A stretch of 64,000 nucleotides of DNA from UBA12567 sp964598425 (GCA_964598425.1 CAZRBV010000011.1:6686-70685); one strand, 5' to 3'; counted from the first letter of the stretch, positions 26,129 through 35,545 are shown. The notes: generated by a model from the sequence alone, not told the origin. Numbers and translations are program-made.

Positions 26129-28324
26129 TCAACCGGGCTGCGATTGGAATGGCTTCATCCTGCGCAGTCCGCGACCCAGCCGCACGGCATTTCCGACGAC
26201 TGTGATGTCGCTGAGTGCCATGGCGCCTGCTGCAATCAGCGGTCCCCATGGGCCCAGGAGGCCAAATGCAGCGACCGGAATCATGATTGTGTTGTAGAAG
26301 AAGGCGAAGAAGAGGTTCTGGTGAATGGTCCGCAGGGTCCTGCGGGCAATCACGATCAGCATCGGAACTGCGGACGGACGGTGCGCCGGAATGACGACAT
26401 CTGCAGCGTCGATAGCGACGTTCGTGCCGGATCCGACGGCCACGCCGACCGTCGCAGTCGCGAGGGCGGCGGCGTCGTTGATGCCATCACCAACCATGAG
26501 AACGCGATCAGTCGTATCTCGTATGGCCGCCGCTTTTTCCTCGGGTGTCACGCCGGCTCGCACGTGAGCGGTGTCCATGCCGATCTGCGCGGCGATCGCC
26601 TCGGCGGCCTCTTGACGATCACCAGAGAGCATTTCGACGCCCAGTCCGAGCGACTTGAGCGAGGACACGGCGGTATGGGCATCTGCGAGCGGCTGGTCTT
26701 GAACGTCGATCCGGCCGATGAGCTCGCCATCAGCGAAGACGGCGCATGCAGCGGCCTCGTCTCGGCGGACCACGACCGAGCGGCCCTCAACGGTTGCCGT
26801 CACGCCGCTTCCGGGCACTGCGGTGAAGGCATCGGCGGGGGGGAGGTCCATGCCGCGATCGGCGACGACTTCGCCGATTGCTCGGGCAACTGGATGTTCA
26901 CTGCCCTGCTCAGCCGCGCTGGCGAGCCGAAGGAGTTCGGGCTCATCGTGGCCGTCGGCGGGTTCAATTGATACGACAACGGGGCGACCTTCGGTCAACG
27001 TGCCGGTCTTGTCGAAGACGATTCGCTCCACGCTTCCGGCTCGTTCAAGTGCCGCAGCGGACTTGATGAGAATGCCGCGCCGTCCCGCTTCGCCCGTACC
27101 GACCATGACCGCCATCGGCGTAGCCAGGCCCAGCGCGCAGGGGCAGGAGATGATGAGCACCGTGACTGCGGCAATGATACCGGTGAAGAAGGGGGCCCAG
27201 TCGCCAGTGACACCGGCGAAAATGGACCAACCGGTGATCGTCATGACTGCGACCGCAAGAACTGCCGGAACAAAGATCGAACTGACCTTGTCGGCGATTC
27301 GTTGAATGGAAGCGCGGCTGCTCAGCGTGTCCGAGACGAGGCGGGCGATCCTTGCGATTGTCGAGTCCTGTCCACCTGACGCTGCCTCGATTACCAGCCG
27401 GCCGAGTGTGTTGGCCGATCCCGAGACAACCTGATCGCCGGAGCGTTTGAGCGTCGGAATCGGCTCGCCTGTGATCAGGGCTTCGTCGACTTCGGACTCG
27501 CCCTCGACGACGATGCCGTCGACCGGAATACGCCCGCCGGGCTTGATCAGGATGCGGTCACCGGGAACGACATCCGAGAGCGGGATCGACGTCGCAACGC
27601 CGCCAGCGTCCAGTCGCTCCGCCGTATCGGGTTGGAGCTCAAGCAGGCTTCGGATGGCAGAACCGGCGCGAGCCGACGATCGTGCCTCGAGCCAGTGTCC
27701 GAGGCTGATGAGTCCGAGTAGCGCAGCAGCTTCCGTGAAGTAGCTCGGTTGGCCGTGTTCGACGCCGACGCGGGCAAGAATGAAGAGTACGAGCGAGTAG
27801 AGGTATGCAGTTCCGGCGCCGATGGAAATCAGCGTGTCCATATTGGTGCCACCGCGGCGGAGCGCCGCCCACGCGGACATGAAGAACCCCGGTCCGACGA
27901 TGGCAATGACGGCGGTTGCAAGTACTCCAAGGATCCACGGAATCCATGGTCCGTCAATTCCCAGCGGGTGCGCTGCCCAGTGCAGCACGCCCATTGGTAT
28001 CCAGATGCCGACGCCGACGAGGGCGCGGCGCCGCCATTGACGCTCGTTCTGCTCCGCGCGGCGTTCGATGTGTTCCTGCAGCTCGGCGGCCGACTCGGGG
28101 GCTCCGTCCACGACGGTGGTGGGGTAGCCCGCTGCGGTCACGAGCCGAGCTGCCTCGACCGGATCAATTGACCCATGCACGACCCCTCGCCCCGTCTGAA
28201 CGCTGATACTGGCATCCTGCACGTCCGGATGGGCCAGAAGAGCCCCTCTGGCCGTCTCCACGCAGCTCGCGCAGTGAATGTCGTCGACCTGAAGTTGAAC
28301 GGTCTGTCGGTCCGCCTGTGCCAT
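26129..28324 (-). CDS. copA: Copper-type P1B ATPase (CopA-like)
   Basis: A 731-residue heavy-metal P-type ATPase. One N-terminal HMA domain carries CASC at 18-21. The membrane CPC motif in ISCPCALGLATP marks Cu(I)-type transport. The phosphorylation motif is FDKTGTLTEG, and the hinge is GDGINDAAAL. It exports copper, or supplies it to exported enzymes as CtpA/CopA2-type pumps do. It is the first gene of the seven-gene minus-strand block that includes an HMA lipoprotein and a MauG-like peroxidase, which favours the second role. The start is 9 bases after TAGTCT. Confidence 0.93.
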   Translation of the reverse strand: MAQADRQTVQLQVDDIHCASCVETARGALLAHPDVQDASISVQTGRGVVHGSIDPVEAARLVTAAGYPTTVVDGAPESAAELQEHIERRAEQNERQWRRRALVGVGIWIPMGVLHWAAHPLGIDGPWIPWILGVLATAVIAIVGPGFFMSAWAALRRGGTNMDTLISIGAGTAYLYSLVLFILARVGVEHGQPSYFTEAAALLGLISLGHWLEARSSARAGSAIRSLLELQPDTAERLDAGGVATSIPLSDVVPGDRILIKPGGRIPVDGIVVEGESEVDEALITGEPIPTLKRSGDQVVSGSANTLGRLVIEAASGGQDSTIARIARLVSDTLSSRASIQRIADKVSSIFVPAVLAVAVMTITGWSIFAGVTGDWAPFFTGIIAAVTVLIISCPCALGLATPMAVMVGTGEAGRRGILIKSAAALERAGSVERIVFDKTGTLTEGRPVVVSIEPADGHDEPELLRLASAAEQGSEHPVARAIGEVVADRGMDLPPADAFTAVPGSGVTATVEGRSVVVRRDEAAACAVFADGELIGRIDVQDQPLADAHTAVSSLKSLGLGVEMLSGDRQEAAEAIAAQIGMDTAHVRAGVTPEEKAAAIRDTTDRVLMVGDGINDAAALATATVGVAVGSGTNVAIDAADVVIPAHRPSAVPMLIVIARRTLRTIHQNLFFAFFYNTIMIPVAAFGLLGPWGPLIAAGAMALSDITVVGNAVRLGRGLRRMKPFQSQPG

Positions 28325-28332
28325 AGGGTCGG

Positions 28333-28339
28333 TAGACTA
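28333..28339. promoter_or_regulatory. Symmetric -10-like element (TAGACTA) between divergent starts
   Basis: The plus strand reads TAGACT (28333-28338), 9 bases before ATG 28348. The minus strand reads TAGTCT (28339-28334), 9 bases before the copA ATG 28324. The two overlap and are equidistant from the two starts, as in bidirectional promoters with symmetric -10 elements. Confidence 0.5.
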
Positions 28340-28347
28340 CTCCCCAG

Positions 28348-28635
28348 ATGCCTTCTCCACGTCGATCCATCATGGTTTCGCTCATGCCGGTGCTTGCCGT
28401 GCTGTGCGTCCTGCTTGGGGATCCCCGCAGTGAGCCGCCCAGAGCCACAGGAGCTACCGAGCACACCGCTCTGGTCGTTGCCATCGGCGAGGTGGCCGAT
28501 GTGGACGCCGCCGCCTGCGCCCAGACCGGGCTGCCAATCGGCGCGATACCAGCGCCGAGCGCGGGCCGCCTTCGCGTTCGAGAAGCCGATCGGCTGGGGC
28601 CCGCCCGGCTGCATCTCCCCCCCCCGAGTGCCTGA
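28348..28635 (+). CDS. Possible small exported protein
   Basis: A 95-residue open frame between copA and secA. Residues 9-24 (MVSLMPVLAVLCVLLG) look like a signal peptide after a basic MPSPRRSI start; the rest is Ala/Pro/Arg-rich and unfamiliar. There is no Shine-Dalgarno sequence, but a -10-like TAGACT lies 9 bases upstream. It could be spurious; the remaining 70 bp before secA show nothing else. Confidence 0.4.
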   Translation: MPSPRRSIMVSLMPVLAVLCVLLGDPRSEPPRATGATEHTALVVAIGEVADVDAAACAQTGLPIGAIPAPSAGRLRVREADRLGPARLHLPPPSA

Positions 28636-28707
28636 TCTGTCTCCGGCGGACCCGCATCAGCACTTGAATCCAACCAAACCCCTACGTTCCATTCAGGATG
28701 ATTACCA

Positions 28708-31700
28708 ATGGCTATTCCCGTTGTCTCGACGATTGCGAAGAAAGTCTTCGGCACTCGAAATGATCGACTCGTCAAACGCTACCTCACCATCGTTGACCGC
28801 GTGTCGGCGCTTGAATCCGAGATGCGTCAGCTCGATGATCAAGCATTGCGAGCCAAGACAGATGAGTTTCGCAAGCGATATGAAGCGGGCGAGAAGACCG
28901 CCGACCTGCAACCAGAAGCATTCGCAGTTGCTCGTGAGGCGATGGACAGAGCTGTCGGCATCCGCAACATCTTTGACCCGGCAGCGGACTTCGACCCCTC
29001 CGTACTGACTGGCGAAGTTCGGGCGCTGTATGACGAGACCAGGGCTGCGATGGAGGCTGCCGAGCCGAAGCCACCGAACAAGGCACTGCTCGGATGCACG
29101 GCCCCTGTTCCTGCATGGGTGTGGATGGACATTCCGCTTCCTGTCTATGAGGCGATCAGAGCGATCTGGCCCGAGTCGCGCCCCCCGTTCCGCGCGCGTC
29201 CATTCGACGTGCAGATCATCGGTGGCATGGTGCTGTATGAAGGCCGCATCGCCGAAATGAAGACCGGCGAAGGCAAGACCATCGTGGCGCCGCTGTCATG
29301 CTATCTCTCGGTCATCGAAGGCCAGCAGGTGCACCTCGTCACCGTCAACGAGTATCTCGTGCAGCGTGACCGCGATTGGATGTTCCCATTCTTCTATGCG
29401 GTCGGCATGACCGTAGGCGCGATTCATCCCCAGCACCGCCAGCCGCCCCAGCTCAAGCAGGTCATGTACCACTGCGATGTGGTGTATGGAACGACCTCCG
29501 AATTCGGATTTGACTATCTGCGCGACAACATGAAGATGTCTGCCGGCGAACAGGTGCAGCGCCATCGGCAGATTGCGATCGTCGACGAAGTTGACTCGAC
29601 GCTCATCGACGAAGCTCGGACGCCGCTCATCATCAGCGGTCCGGCCCATGACAGCCAGCCACGGTATGACCTGGCAGATCGGCTTGCTCGGCATCTGCTC
29701 TCTCGGCAGGCCGAATGGAACGCCGCGGACGAGAAGGTGCAGAAGTGTCTGGTGGATATCTCATCGTGTGAAGGCGACATTCGAAATGCACGTGATCGCT
29801 CCTCGGTGCCAGCGATTCGAGAGAAGCTCGAATCGAGAAAGGCTGAGTTGCCGAAACTTGAGACCGCTCGGGACCGCCACGTACGGTATTACGAAGTCGA
29901 GCTCGATAAGAAGCGAACCACGCTGACGCACGAAGGCATTTCCGAAGCGCAGAAGGAGTCCGGACTCGGGTCCTTCTACGTCGGTGAGAACATAGACATG
30001 CCGCATTTGCTGGAGCAGTCCATTCGCGCGCACAGCGTGTATCAACGAGATCGAGACTACATCGTTGCACCGGATGATCAGGGGCAGCAGACCGTAGTCA
30101 TTGTTGACCAGAACACAGGTCGAAAAATGGTCGGAAGGCAGTGGTCCGACGGTCTGCATCAGGCGGTCGAGTCTAAAGAAGGCGTCCCTATCAAGGAAGA
30201 GACGCAGACTATGGCCACGATTACGATTCAGAATTTCTTCAAGTTGTACGAGCGTCTCTCGGGAATGACGGGCACGGCTGATACCGAGGCGACTGAGTTT
30301 TATGAAATCTACAAACTGGACGTGGTCGTCATCCCGACCAATGTGCCCGTTGTGCGCGGCGACCACAATGACGTGGTTTTCCTCTCGGTGAAGGACAAGT
30401 ACGACGCCATCATCGACGAGGTGGCCCGATTCCACGACATCGGCAGGCCGGTACTCGTTGGTACGACGAGCGTCGAAAATTCCAAGGACGTCTCTTCCAG
30501 TCTCAAACAGCGCCACGGCATCAAACACGAGGTGCTGAACGCCGAACAGCACGAGCGAGAGAGCGAAATCGTCAAGCACGCCGGTGAACTTGGCGCGGTC
30601 ATGATCGCAACAAACATGGCCGGCCGTGGCACAGATATCAAGTTGCAGCCGTTCACGATCGAAGAGCTGCTCGATCACTGGAAGCGTCGAGACATCTGCC
30701 CCGCTGATGTCACAGCAGACATGCCTGAGGCGGGAATCGTTGCAAGGTGTTGGCGCCATGTGGCGCCACGGGAGACGGGGCTTCCTCGACAACAGATTGA
30801 ATCCATGTCTGACGAGGAAGTGAAGAAGGCATTGCTCGAGTGCTGGTACGAGAAGCACTGCTATGGCAAGGAGTCAAAGGCGAAGTCGATGACCGAGGAT
30901 CAGCTCATGCAGGCGCTCGATGAGAGTGGCGCCTGTGTGTTGCACCGTCTTCGCATCTATGAAAACGCGGAGGATCTGGGCGGACTGCACGTGGTCGGTA
31001 CCGAGCGGCACGAGTCACGTCGAATCGACAATCAGCTTCGGGGCCGATCAGGGCGGCAGGGCGACAACGGTTCGTCGCGGTTCTTCCTGAGTTTGGAAGA
31101 CCCGCTCATGAAGATGTTCGCGGGGCCCACCACGCTCAAACTCCTGAGTCGACTGGGTATGAAGGAGGGCGATGCGATTGAGCACCCAATGCTCTCCAAA
31201 GCCGTCGGCCGGGCGCAGCGAAAGGTCGAGGAGCGAAACTTCCTGATTCGCAAGAACATTCTTGAGTATGACGAGGTCATGGACCACCAGCGGCACGAGT
31301 TCTACGGAACCCGGCAACAGATTCTGGAAGGCCGGGACATCAAGGAGCTCATCTTCGAACATCTGGAGAATGCGACCTCTGATGCGGCGTGGCGATATCT
31401 CGATCCGCTCTACCCGGCGACGTGCATTGCCGAGTGGGTCCGTGAAAACATGTCGGTCACCATCGAACCCTCCCGGCTGAAGACGGAAGATCGAGAAGAT
31501 CTGCACGAGGGCATCCAGCGCATGGCGCACGAGGAGGCCATGTCCATCATTCGCGTTTCGCTGGGCGAATTTCTGAGTGAGGAGATCGATCTTGGGACAG
31601 GAGAGGTCGCTGGGCGTGATGAATCCGCCGACGATTATCAAGGGCTCGCGGACTGGATGAACGGCCACTTTGGTACGACCGTGCAAGTAGCCGAACTGAT

Positions 31701-32838
31701 CGGGTTGGAACGGCGTGATCTCATTGATCATCTTGAGCGTGCCGCCGAAGTGGCGGTCGAGTCGGTGGACCTCGGGCCCCTCGACACCTTCCTCGTTGAG
31801 GACTATCCAAAGCGTGAACTCGCGCAATGGGTTTCGACCCGCTTTGGAATCGAGTTCCCGGTGGATCGACTCCTGGAAGCGCATGACGCGGACGAAGCGG
31901 CGGCGGTGGTGCTGGAAGCGGCCGGTGCGCTGTACCGCGAGCGGGAGATCTGTTACCCGATCGATTTTGCAATTGACATGACGAATGCGTCCATGCAGCA
32001 GGATCCTGCTGCCGCAATCTCGCAGTTCTGCAAGTGGGCAAACTCGAGATATGAACTTGAGTGGACTGCAGATTCGCTTCCCGCGACCGATCCCAAGGAG
32101 ATCCGCCGGATTCTCGTTGAGGAAGCGCAGAAATGGGACGAGGATCGTGTTCGAGCCAGGGCCGAGCGGATCGCTGCCGAAGTCGGCTCTGATGCCGAGG
32201 CCGCCGACGCGTGGCTTCGTGAGAATATGGGCGCGGCGATGCTGCCCGTCGATAAGGAAGGCTACTCGGAGGATCCGGCTGGAACACTGACGACGATGCT
32301 CGCCCGCATCATGCGTGTCGAGGTCTCACAACTTGAGCAGTGGATTCTGCTGCAGATCCTGGATTCCTCATGGAAGGAACACCTGCACCAGATGGATCAG
32401 CTTCGTGAGTCGATCGGCTATCGAAGTTTCAGTCAGCGAGACCCACGCATCGAATTCAAGCGGGAAGGCGCCAGCCTGTTCGAAGACATGCTCGTTTCTA
32501 TCAGAGACAAGGTGACCGACCTCGTGTTCAAGGCAAGGCTTCAGGCCCGCCCGAGACCAGTGGCGCAGCAGCCCGCCGAAGCGGCGAAGCCGGCAGAAGT
32601 GCAGAAGGCTCCGCCCCAACAGCCGGCGGCTCCGGCCGATCCAGCCGCGCAGGAAGACCGCTCTGCTGTCGCCGCAGCGGCCGCGGCCGCAAGCGAGGGC
32701 CGCAGTGTCAGGACCGGCGCCCCGAAGCGTCCCAAGCCTGCCGTACCTGCGTCGGCGGCCACAGGAGTGGTCGGTCGCAATGAGCCATGCCCGTGTGGAT
32801 CGGGCAAGAAGTACAAGAAGTGTTGCGGCGCGAAGTAG
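28708..32838 (+). CDS. secA: Preprotein translocase ATPase SecA, enlarged
   Basis: The motor ATPase that drives proteins through SecYEG. It has 1376 residues, against about 850-950 usually. Walker A MKTGEGKT is at 184-191, the DEVD Walker B at 293-296, AGRGTDI and GRSGRQGD in the second ATPase lobe, and a C-terminal SEC-C zinc motif (CPCG...CC) at 1361-1373. Three regions are enlarged: about 75 residues before FDVQIIGGMVL (85-160), about 110 residues between GRGTDI and GGLHVVG (648-757), and the helical-wing region (906-1150), which looks like four copies of one unit. The two-helix core resumes at ILLQILDSSWKEHL (1213). Confidence 0.95.
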   Translation: MAIPVVSTIAKKVFGTRNDRLVKRYLTIVDRVSALESEMRQLDDQALRAKTDEFRKRYEAGEKTADLQPEAFAVAREAMDRAVGIRNIFDPAADFDPSVLTGEVRALYDETRAAMEAAEPKPPNKALLGCTAPVPAWVWMDIPLPVYEAIRAIWPESRPPFRARPFDVQIIGGMVLYEGRIAEMKTGEGKTIVAPLSCYLSVIEGQQVHLVTVNEYLVQRDRDWMFPFFYAVGMTVGAIHPQHRQPPQLKQVMYHCDVVYGTTSEFGFDYLRDNMKMSAGEQVQRHRQIAIVDEVDSTLIDEARTPLIISGPAHDSQPRYDLADRLARHLLSRQAEWNAADEKVQKCLVDISSCEGDIRNARDRSSVPAIREKLESRKAELPKLETARDRHVRYYEVELDKKRTTLTHEGISEAQKESGLGSFYVGENIDMPHLLEQSIRAHSVYQRDRDYIVAPDDQGQQTVVIVDQNTGRKMVGRQWSDGLHQAVESKEGVPIKEETQTMATITIQNFFKLYERLSGMTGTADTEATEFYEIYKLDVVVIPTNVPVVRGDHNDVVFLSVKDKYDAIIDEVARFHDIGRPVLVGTTSVENSKDVSSSLKQRHGIKHEVLNAEQHERESEIVKHAGELGAVMIATNMAGRGTDIKLQPFTIEELLDHWKRRDICPADVTADMPEAGIVARCWRHVAPRETGLPRQQIESMSDEEVKKALLECWYEKHCYGKESKAKSMTEDQLMQALDESGACVLHRLRIYENAEDLGGLHVVGTERHESRRIDNQLRGRSGRQGDNGSSRFFLSLEDPLMKMFAGPTTLKLLSRLGMKEGDAIEHPMLSKAVGRAQRKVEERNFLIRKNILEYDEVMDHQRHEFYGTRQQILEGRDIKELIFEHLENATSDAAWRYLDPLYPATCIAEWVRENMSVTIEPSRLKTEDREDLHEGIQRMAHEEAMSIIRVSLGEFLSEEIDLGTGEVAGRDESADDYQGLADWMNGHFGTTVQVAELIGLERRDLIDHLERAAEVAVESVDLGPLDTFLVEDYPKRELAQWVSTRFGIEFPVDRLLEAHDADEAAAVVLEAAGALYREREICYPIDFAIDMTNASMQQDPAAAISQFCKWANSRYELEWTADSLPATDPKEIRRILVEEAQKWDEDRVRARAERIAAEVGSDAEAADAWLRENMGAAMLPVDKEGYSEDPAGTLTTMLARIMRVEVSQLEQWILLQILDSSWKEHLHQMDQLRESIGYRSFSQRDPRIEFKREGASLFEDMLVSIRDKVTDLVFKARLQARPRPVAQQPAEAAKPAEVQKAPPQQPAAPADPAAQEDRSAVAAAAAAASEGRSVRTGAPKRPKPAVPASAATGVVGRNEPCPCGSGKKYKKCCGAK

Positions 32839-32850
32839 CGTGGTGCTCGC

Positions 32851-33939
32851 TCAGGCTCGCCGGATCACGGCGGGCACCGCGAGGACAAGCGCGGCTGGAA
32901 GCACCGCAACCCAGGTCGGTCCGGTGATGAAGCCGATGTTGCTGAGCCAACCTGCAATCAGCAGCAGGATCGTGAGACGGACGATGCCGGGCAGGGTGAC
33001 GAGCGGCGAACGTCTTCGGCACCATGCCAGGAGTATGGCGGGGAACGCGATGCCGTAGAGGGCGAGCAGCCCGAGGTAGACGTTGATTGCCGTGTCCCAC
33101 GTCATGTTGGTGACAAGCACGGCGATGCCGAGTACAGCGATGAGCACCGGACCCCAGAATCCAGCCGCCTCCGGGTCGTGTGCGACGCCGCCGCTGCGAA
33201 GTTCTCGCAGGTTTGCTGCAATGGTGAAGATCGACTGGCCGAACAGCCAGAGCAGCACAGCGAGTGTTGCCGTGCTCTCGGCCAGCCGCCAGTACGAAGC
33301 GGTCACGAGCAGCATGCACAGGAAGAGTGGCGCGAGCAGGGCCGACGTGAGCTGTCCATCCGACTCCTGCCGCGCGCGATGAAATGGGGCGTCGAGCCAC
33401 GGGCAAAGCAGGAATCCGATCACGAATACCGGCGCCAGCCAGACGAGATCGATTGGAGGTCGCTGACCTGACCAGCCGGGACTGGTCCACGTCTCTCCTG
33501 CGGCGGCGACCACGACCCCGCCGGACGCGAAGGCTGCGGCGCCAAGCCACGGCCACCAGACCCGCGGCACGAGCGAGAGTACCCATGCCAGGCCAAGTGC
33601 TGCGGCCGGCCAAAGCAGCCATCCAGCAGGGAGCAGCAACTGCGGTGGTGAGAGCCACAATCCAGCGACGCAGAGGAAGATGAGGTGGAAGGCGATCGTC
33701 AGGCTGACGAAGGCGCCAATGGCGGTTGGGTGCCGTCGGCAAAACCGCCTGGACGCACCGGGCGATCCGAGCAAGAGCCCCATCGCTGCTGCGCCGATGC
33801 AGTTCGGTATTGCGATCAACAGGAATCCACCCCAGCCAAACCACTGCATGAGCAGTGCGGGGAGGAACATTCCGATGCACCATGTCCATGACGAGGCGGC
33901 GTACAGGGACCAGCCGATCGAGCGAAGGGGGTGCGTCAT
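32851..33939 (-). CDS. Polytopic membrane protein of unknown function
   Basis: A 362-residue inner-membrane protein with about ten to eleven hydrophobic segments and Trp-rich loops (WSLYAASSWTWCIGMFLPALL at the start). The first helices and the GGFLLIAIPNCIGAAAMG element resemble solute-symporter-like permeases, but I cannot assign a family. It converges on secA with 12 bp between stops and starts 7 bp after the thioesterase-like gene ends, so those two genes form an operon. Confidence 0.7.
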   Translation of the reverse strand: MTHPLRSIGWSLYAASSWTWCIGMFLPALLMQWFGWGGFLLIAIPNCIGAAAMGLLLGSPGASRRFCRRHPTAIGAFVSLTIAFHLIFLCVAGLWLSPPQLLLPAGWLLWPAAALGLAWVLSLVPRVWWPWLGAAAFASGGVVVAAAGETWTSPGWSGQRPPIDLVWLAPVFVIGFLLCPWLDAPFHRARQESDGQLTSALLAPLFLCMLLVTASYWRLAESTATLAVLLWLFGQSIFTIAANLRELRSGGVAHDPEAAGFWGPVLIAVLGIAVLVTNMTWDTAINVYLGLLALYGIAFPAILLAWCRRRSPLVTLPGIVRLTILLLIAGWLSNIGFITGPTWVAVLPAALVLAVPAVIRRA

Positions 33940-33946
33940 CGGAGAG

Positions 33947-34564
33947 CTAGACGGTGAGCTTGCGGCGTTTGCGAGCCTTCTTGCTGCTGCGACTTCGCAC
34001 TGCTGCCTTTGGTGCGCAGTGGAAGGTCATTTTGCAGCGGCCGACGCGAAGGGGCCGATCAGACTTGCCAAGAATCTGGCAGACATTCATCGTGAGATCG
34101 ACATTGAACTCGGCTCCATCTTGCTTGCACTCGACAATCTGCTCATGGAGCGAGTCTGGATTGACAACGTCATAGACGGCGGGGCCGCAGCAGGGTCGAA
34201 GGAATCGATAATTGAGATCCTTGCAGATCACGACGTAATCGATGCCGACTTCCGAGAATAGAAACATGCCGCCAGCCACTTCGGAGTTGCCGAGCAGGGC
34301 GGCGCCCGCCATCGCGTTGTACCAGTTTCGGTTCACGCGTTTGAAGGGGAGGATGGCGGTAAAGCGTCCGGTGCTCAGTCGCTTCATCGAGATGCCCGAT
34401 CGCCACGCGTAGGGCAACCAGATGAGCGAGCACACGCGGTGCCAGAAGTTGTTGCGAGTGCTCAGTCGGCTGAAGAAGGCTTCGAGCCGAGGCCAGAGTC
34501 CTCGGGGTGGTGCAACGGTTTGGATGTCAGCACCGGCTGCGCCGGCGGCAGGGGTCATCGACAT
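33947..34564 (-). CDS. DUF4442-like hotdog protein (possible thioesterase)
   Basis: A 205-residue protein. VNRNWYNAMAGAALLGNSE matches the helix region of hotdog-fold DUF4442 or PaaI-like acyl-thioesterases, followed by strands FNVDLTMNVCQILG and RCKMTFHC. The last 15 residues are a Lys/Arg cluster. No catalytic residues can be assigned with confidence. ATG 34564 or ATG 34558 could be the start; no ribosome-binding site is clear. It is followed by the polytopic membrane protein gene. Confidence 0.65.
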   Translation of the reverse strand: MSMTPAAGAAGADIQTVAPPRGLWPRLEAFFSRLSTRNNFWHRVCSLIWLPYAWRSGISMKRLSTGRFTAILPFKRVNRNWYNAMAGAALLGNSEVAGGMFLFSEVGIDYVVICKDLNYRFLRPCCGPAVYDVVNPDSLHEQIVECKQDGAEFNVDLTMNVCQILGKSDRPLRVGRCKMTFHCAPKAAVRSRSSKKARKRRKLTV

Positions 34565-34720
34565 GCGGTGGATCCGGGGGCAAATCCCCTCTCGGGCGGA
34601 GGGGGACAGTCTGAGGTCTTTTCGATAGGAGACGGCATGGTACCCGTTGACCCCGCGGCAAGCCACGGAGATCCTGCGAGGAATCCATCTCCCCCGCAAC
34701 GGGAGCGAAAGGAGCCCCGT

Positions 34721-35545
34721 ATGGCACTTGCACGCCTCGGAACGACGTCCTGGAGCCTCAAACCGAAGGATCCCGCCGATCTGGTGCGACTTGTCCACGA
34801 GACAGGTCTTGATGCGGTCCAGGTGGGGCTCTCGCCAGCAGTCCGGGACCGGGCCGCTTGGGGCGGGATGATTCCTCGCCTCATTGAGGGAGGCATCACG
34901 ATTCTGAGTGGCATGATGCAGCCTGTGGAGGAGGATTACAGCACGATTGCACGGATACGTGAAACCGGTGGGATCAGACGCGATGCGACATGGCCTGCGA
35001 ACGAAGCGATGGCCCGGGCGATGGCGGTACTCGCCGAAAACGCAGGTGTGGGGTTGGTGACCATGCACGCGGGTTTCATTCCGGAGAACGCCGACGATCC
35101 GCTCAGGCAGGTGATGGCCGAGCGGCTTCGCAGTCTGCACGACATCTTCGAAGCCGAGGGCGTGCGGTTGGCGTTGGAAACCGGACAGGAATCGGCGACT
35201 GCGCTTCTTGAGGCGCTCGATGAGATTGACCGCCCGAACCTCGGCATCAACTTTGATCCTGCAAACATGCTGCTGTATGGATCGGGTGATCCCATTGATG
35301 CGATGGAGCGGCTGGCGCCGCGGATCGTGTCGTTGCACTTGAAGGATGCGACTGCAAGCGAGAACCCTGCGCAGTGGGGAACCGAGACTCCCCTCGGAGA
35401 GGGTCAGGTCGACTGGGATGCCTTCTTCGCCATTGCGCGAGATCTTCCGCATGAAGTCGATGCGATCATCGAGCGTGAAGGCGGTGAGCGGCGCGTCGAG
35501 GAGATCCGGGCTGCAGTCGATTATGTGCGGGCACACTTCGAATGA
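34721..35545 (+). CDS. Sugar phosphate isomerase/epimerase (TIM-barrel, AP-endonuclease-2 type)
   Basis: A 274-residue TIM barrel of the xylose-isomerase-like superfamily. Metal-binding blocks are seen as LALETGQESA, NLGINFDPANMLLYG, VSLHLKDAT and AIIEREGG. Members isomerise or epimerise sugars or inositol; the substrate is unknown. AAAGGAG lies 7 bases before ATG 34721. Its stop overlaps the start of the gamma-glutamyltransferase gene (ATGA), so the two are translated together although no functional link is obvious. Confidence 0.88.
   Translation: MALARLGTTSWSLKPKDPADLVRLVHETGLDAVQVGLSPAVRDRAAWGGMIPRLIEGGITILSGMMQPVEEDYSTIARIRETGGIRRDATWPANEAMARAMAVLAENAGVGLVTMHAGFIPENADDPLRQVMAERLRSLHDIFEAEGVRLALETGQESATALLEALDEIDRPNLGINFDPANMLLYGSGDPIDAMERLAPRIVSLHLKDATASENPAQWGTETPLGEGQVDWDAFFAIARDLPHEVDAIIEREGGERRVEEIRAAVDYVRAHFE

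Noticed and set aside
29761..30858. 365-residue minus-strand frame inside secA
   Set aside because: Antisense shadow of secA; the plus frame carries all SecA motifs.
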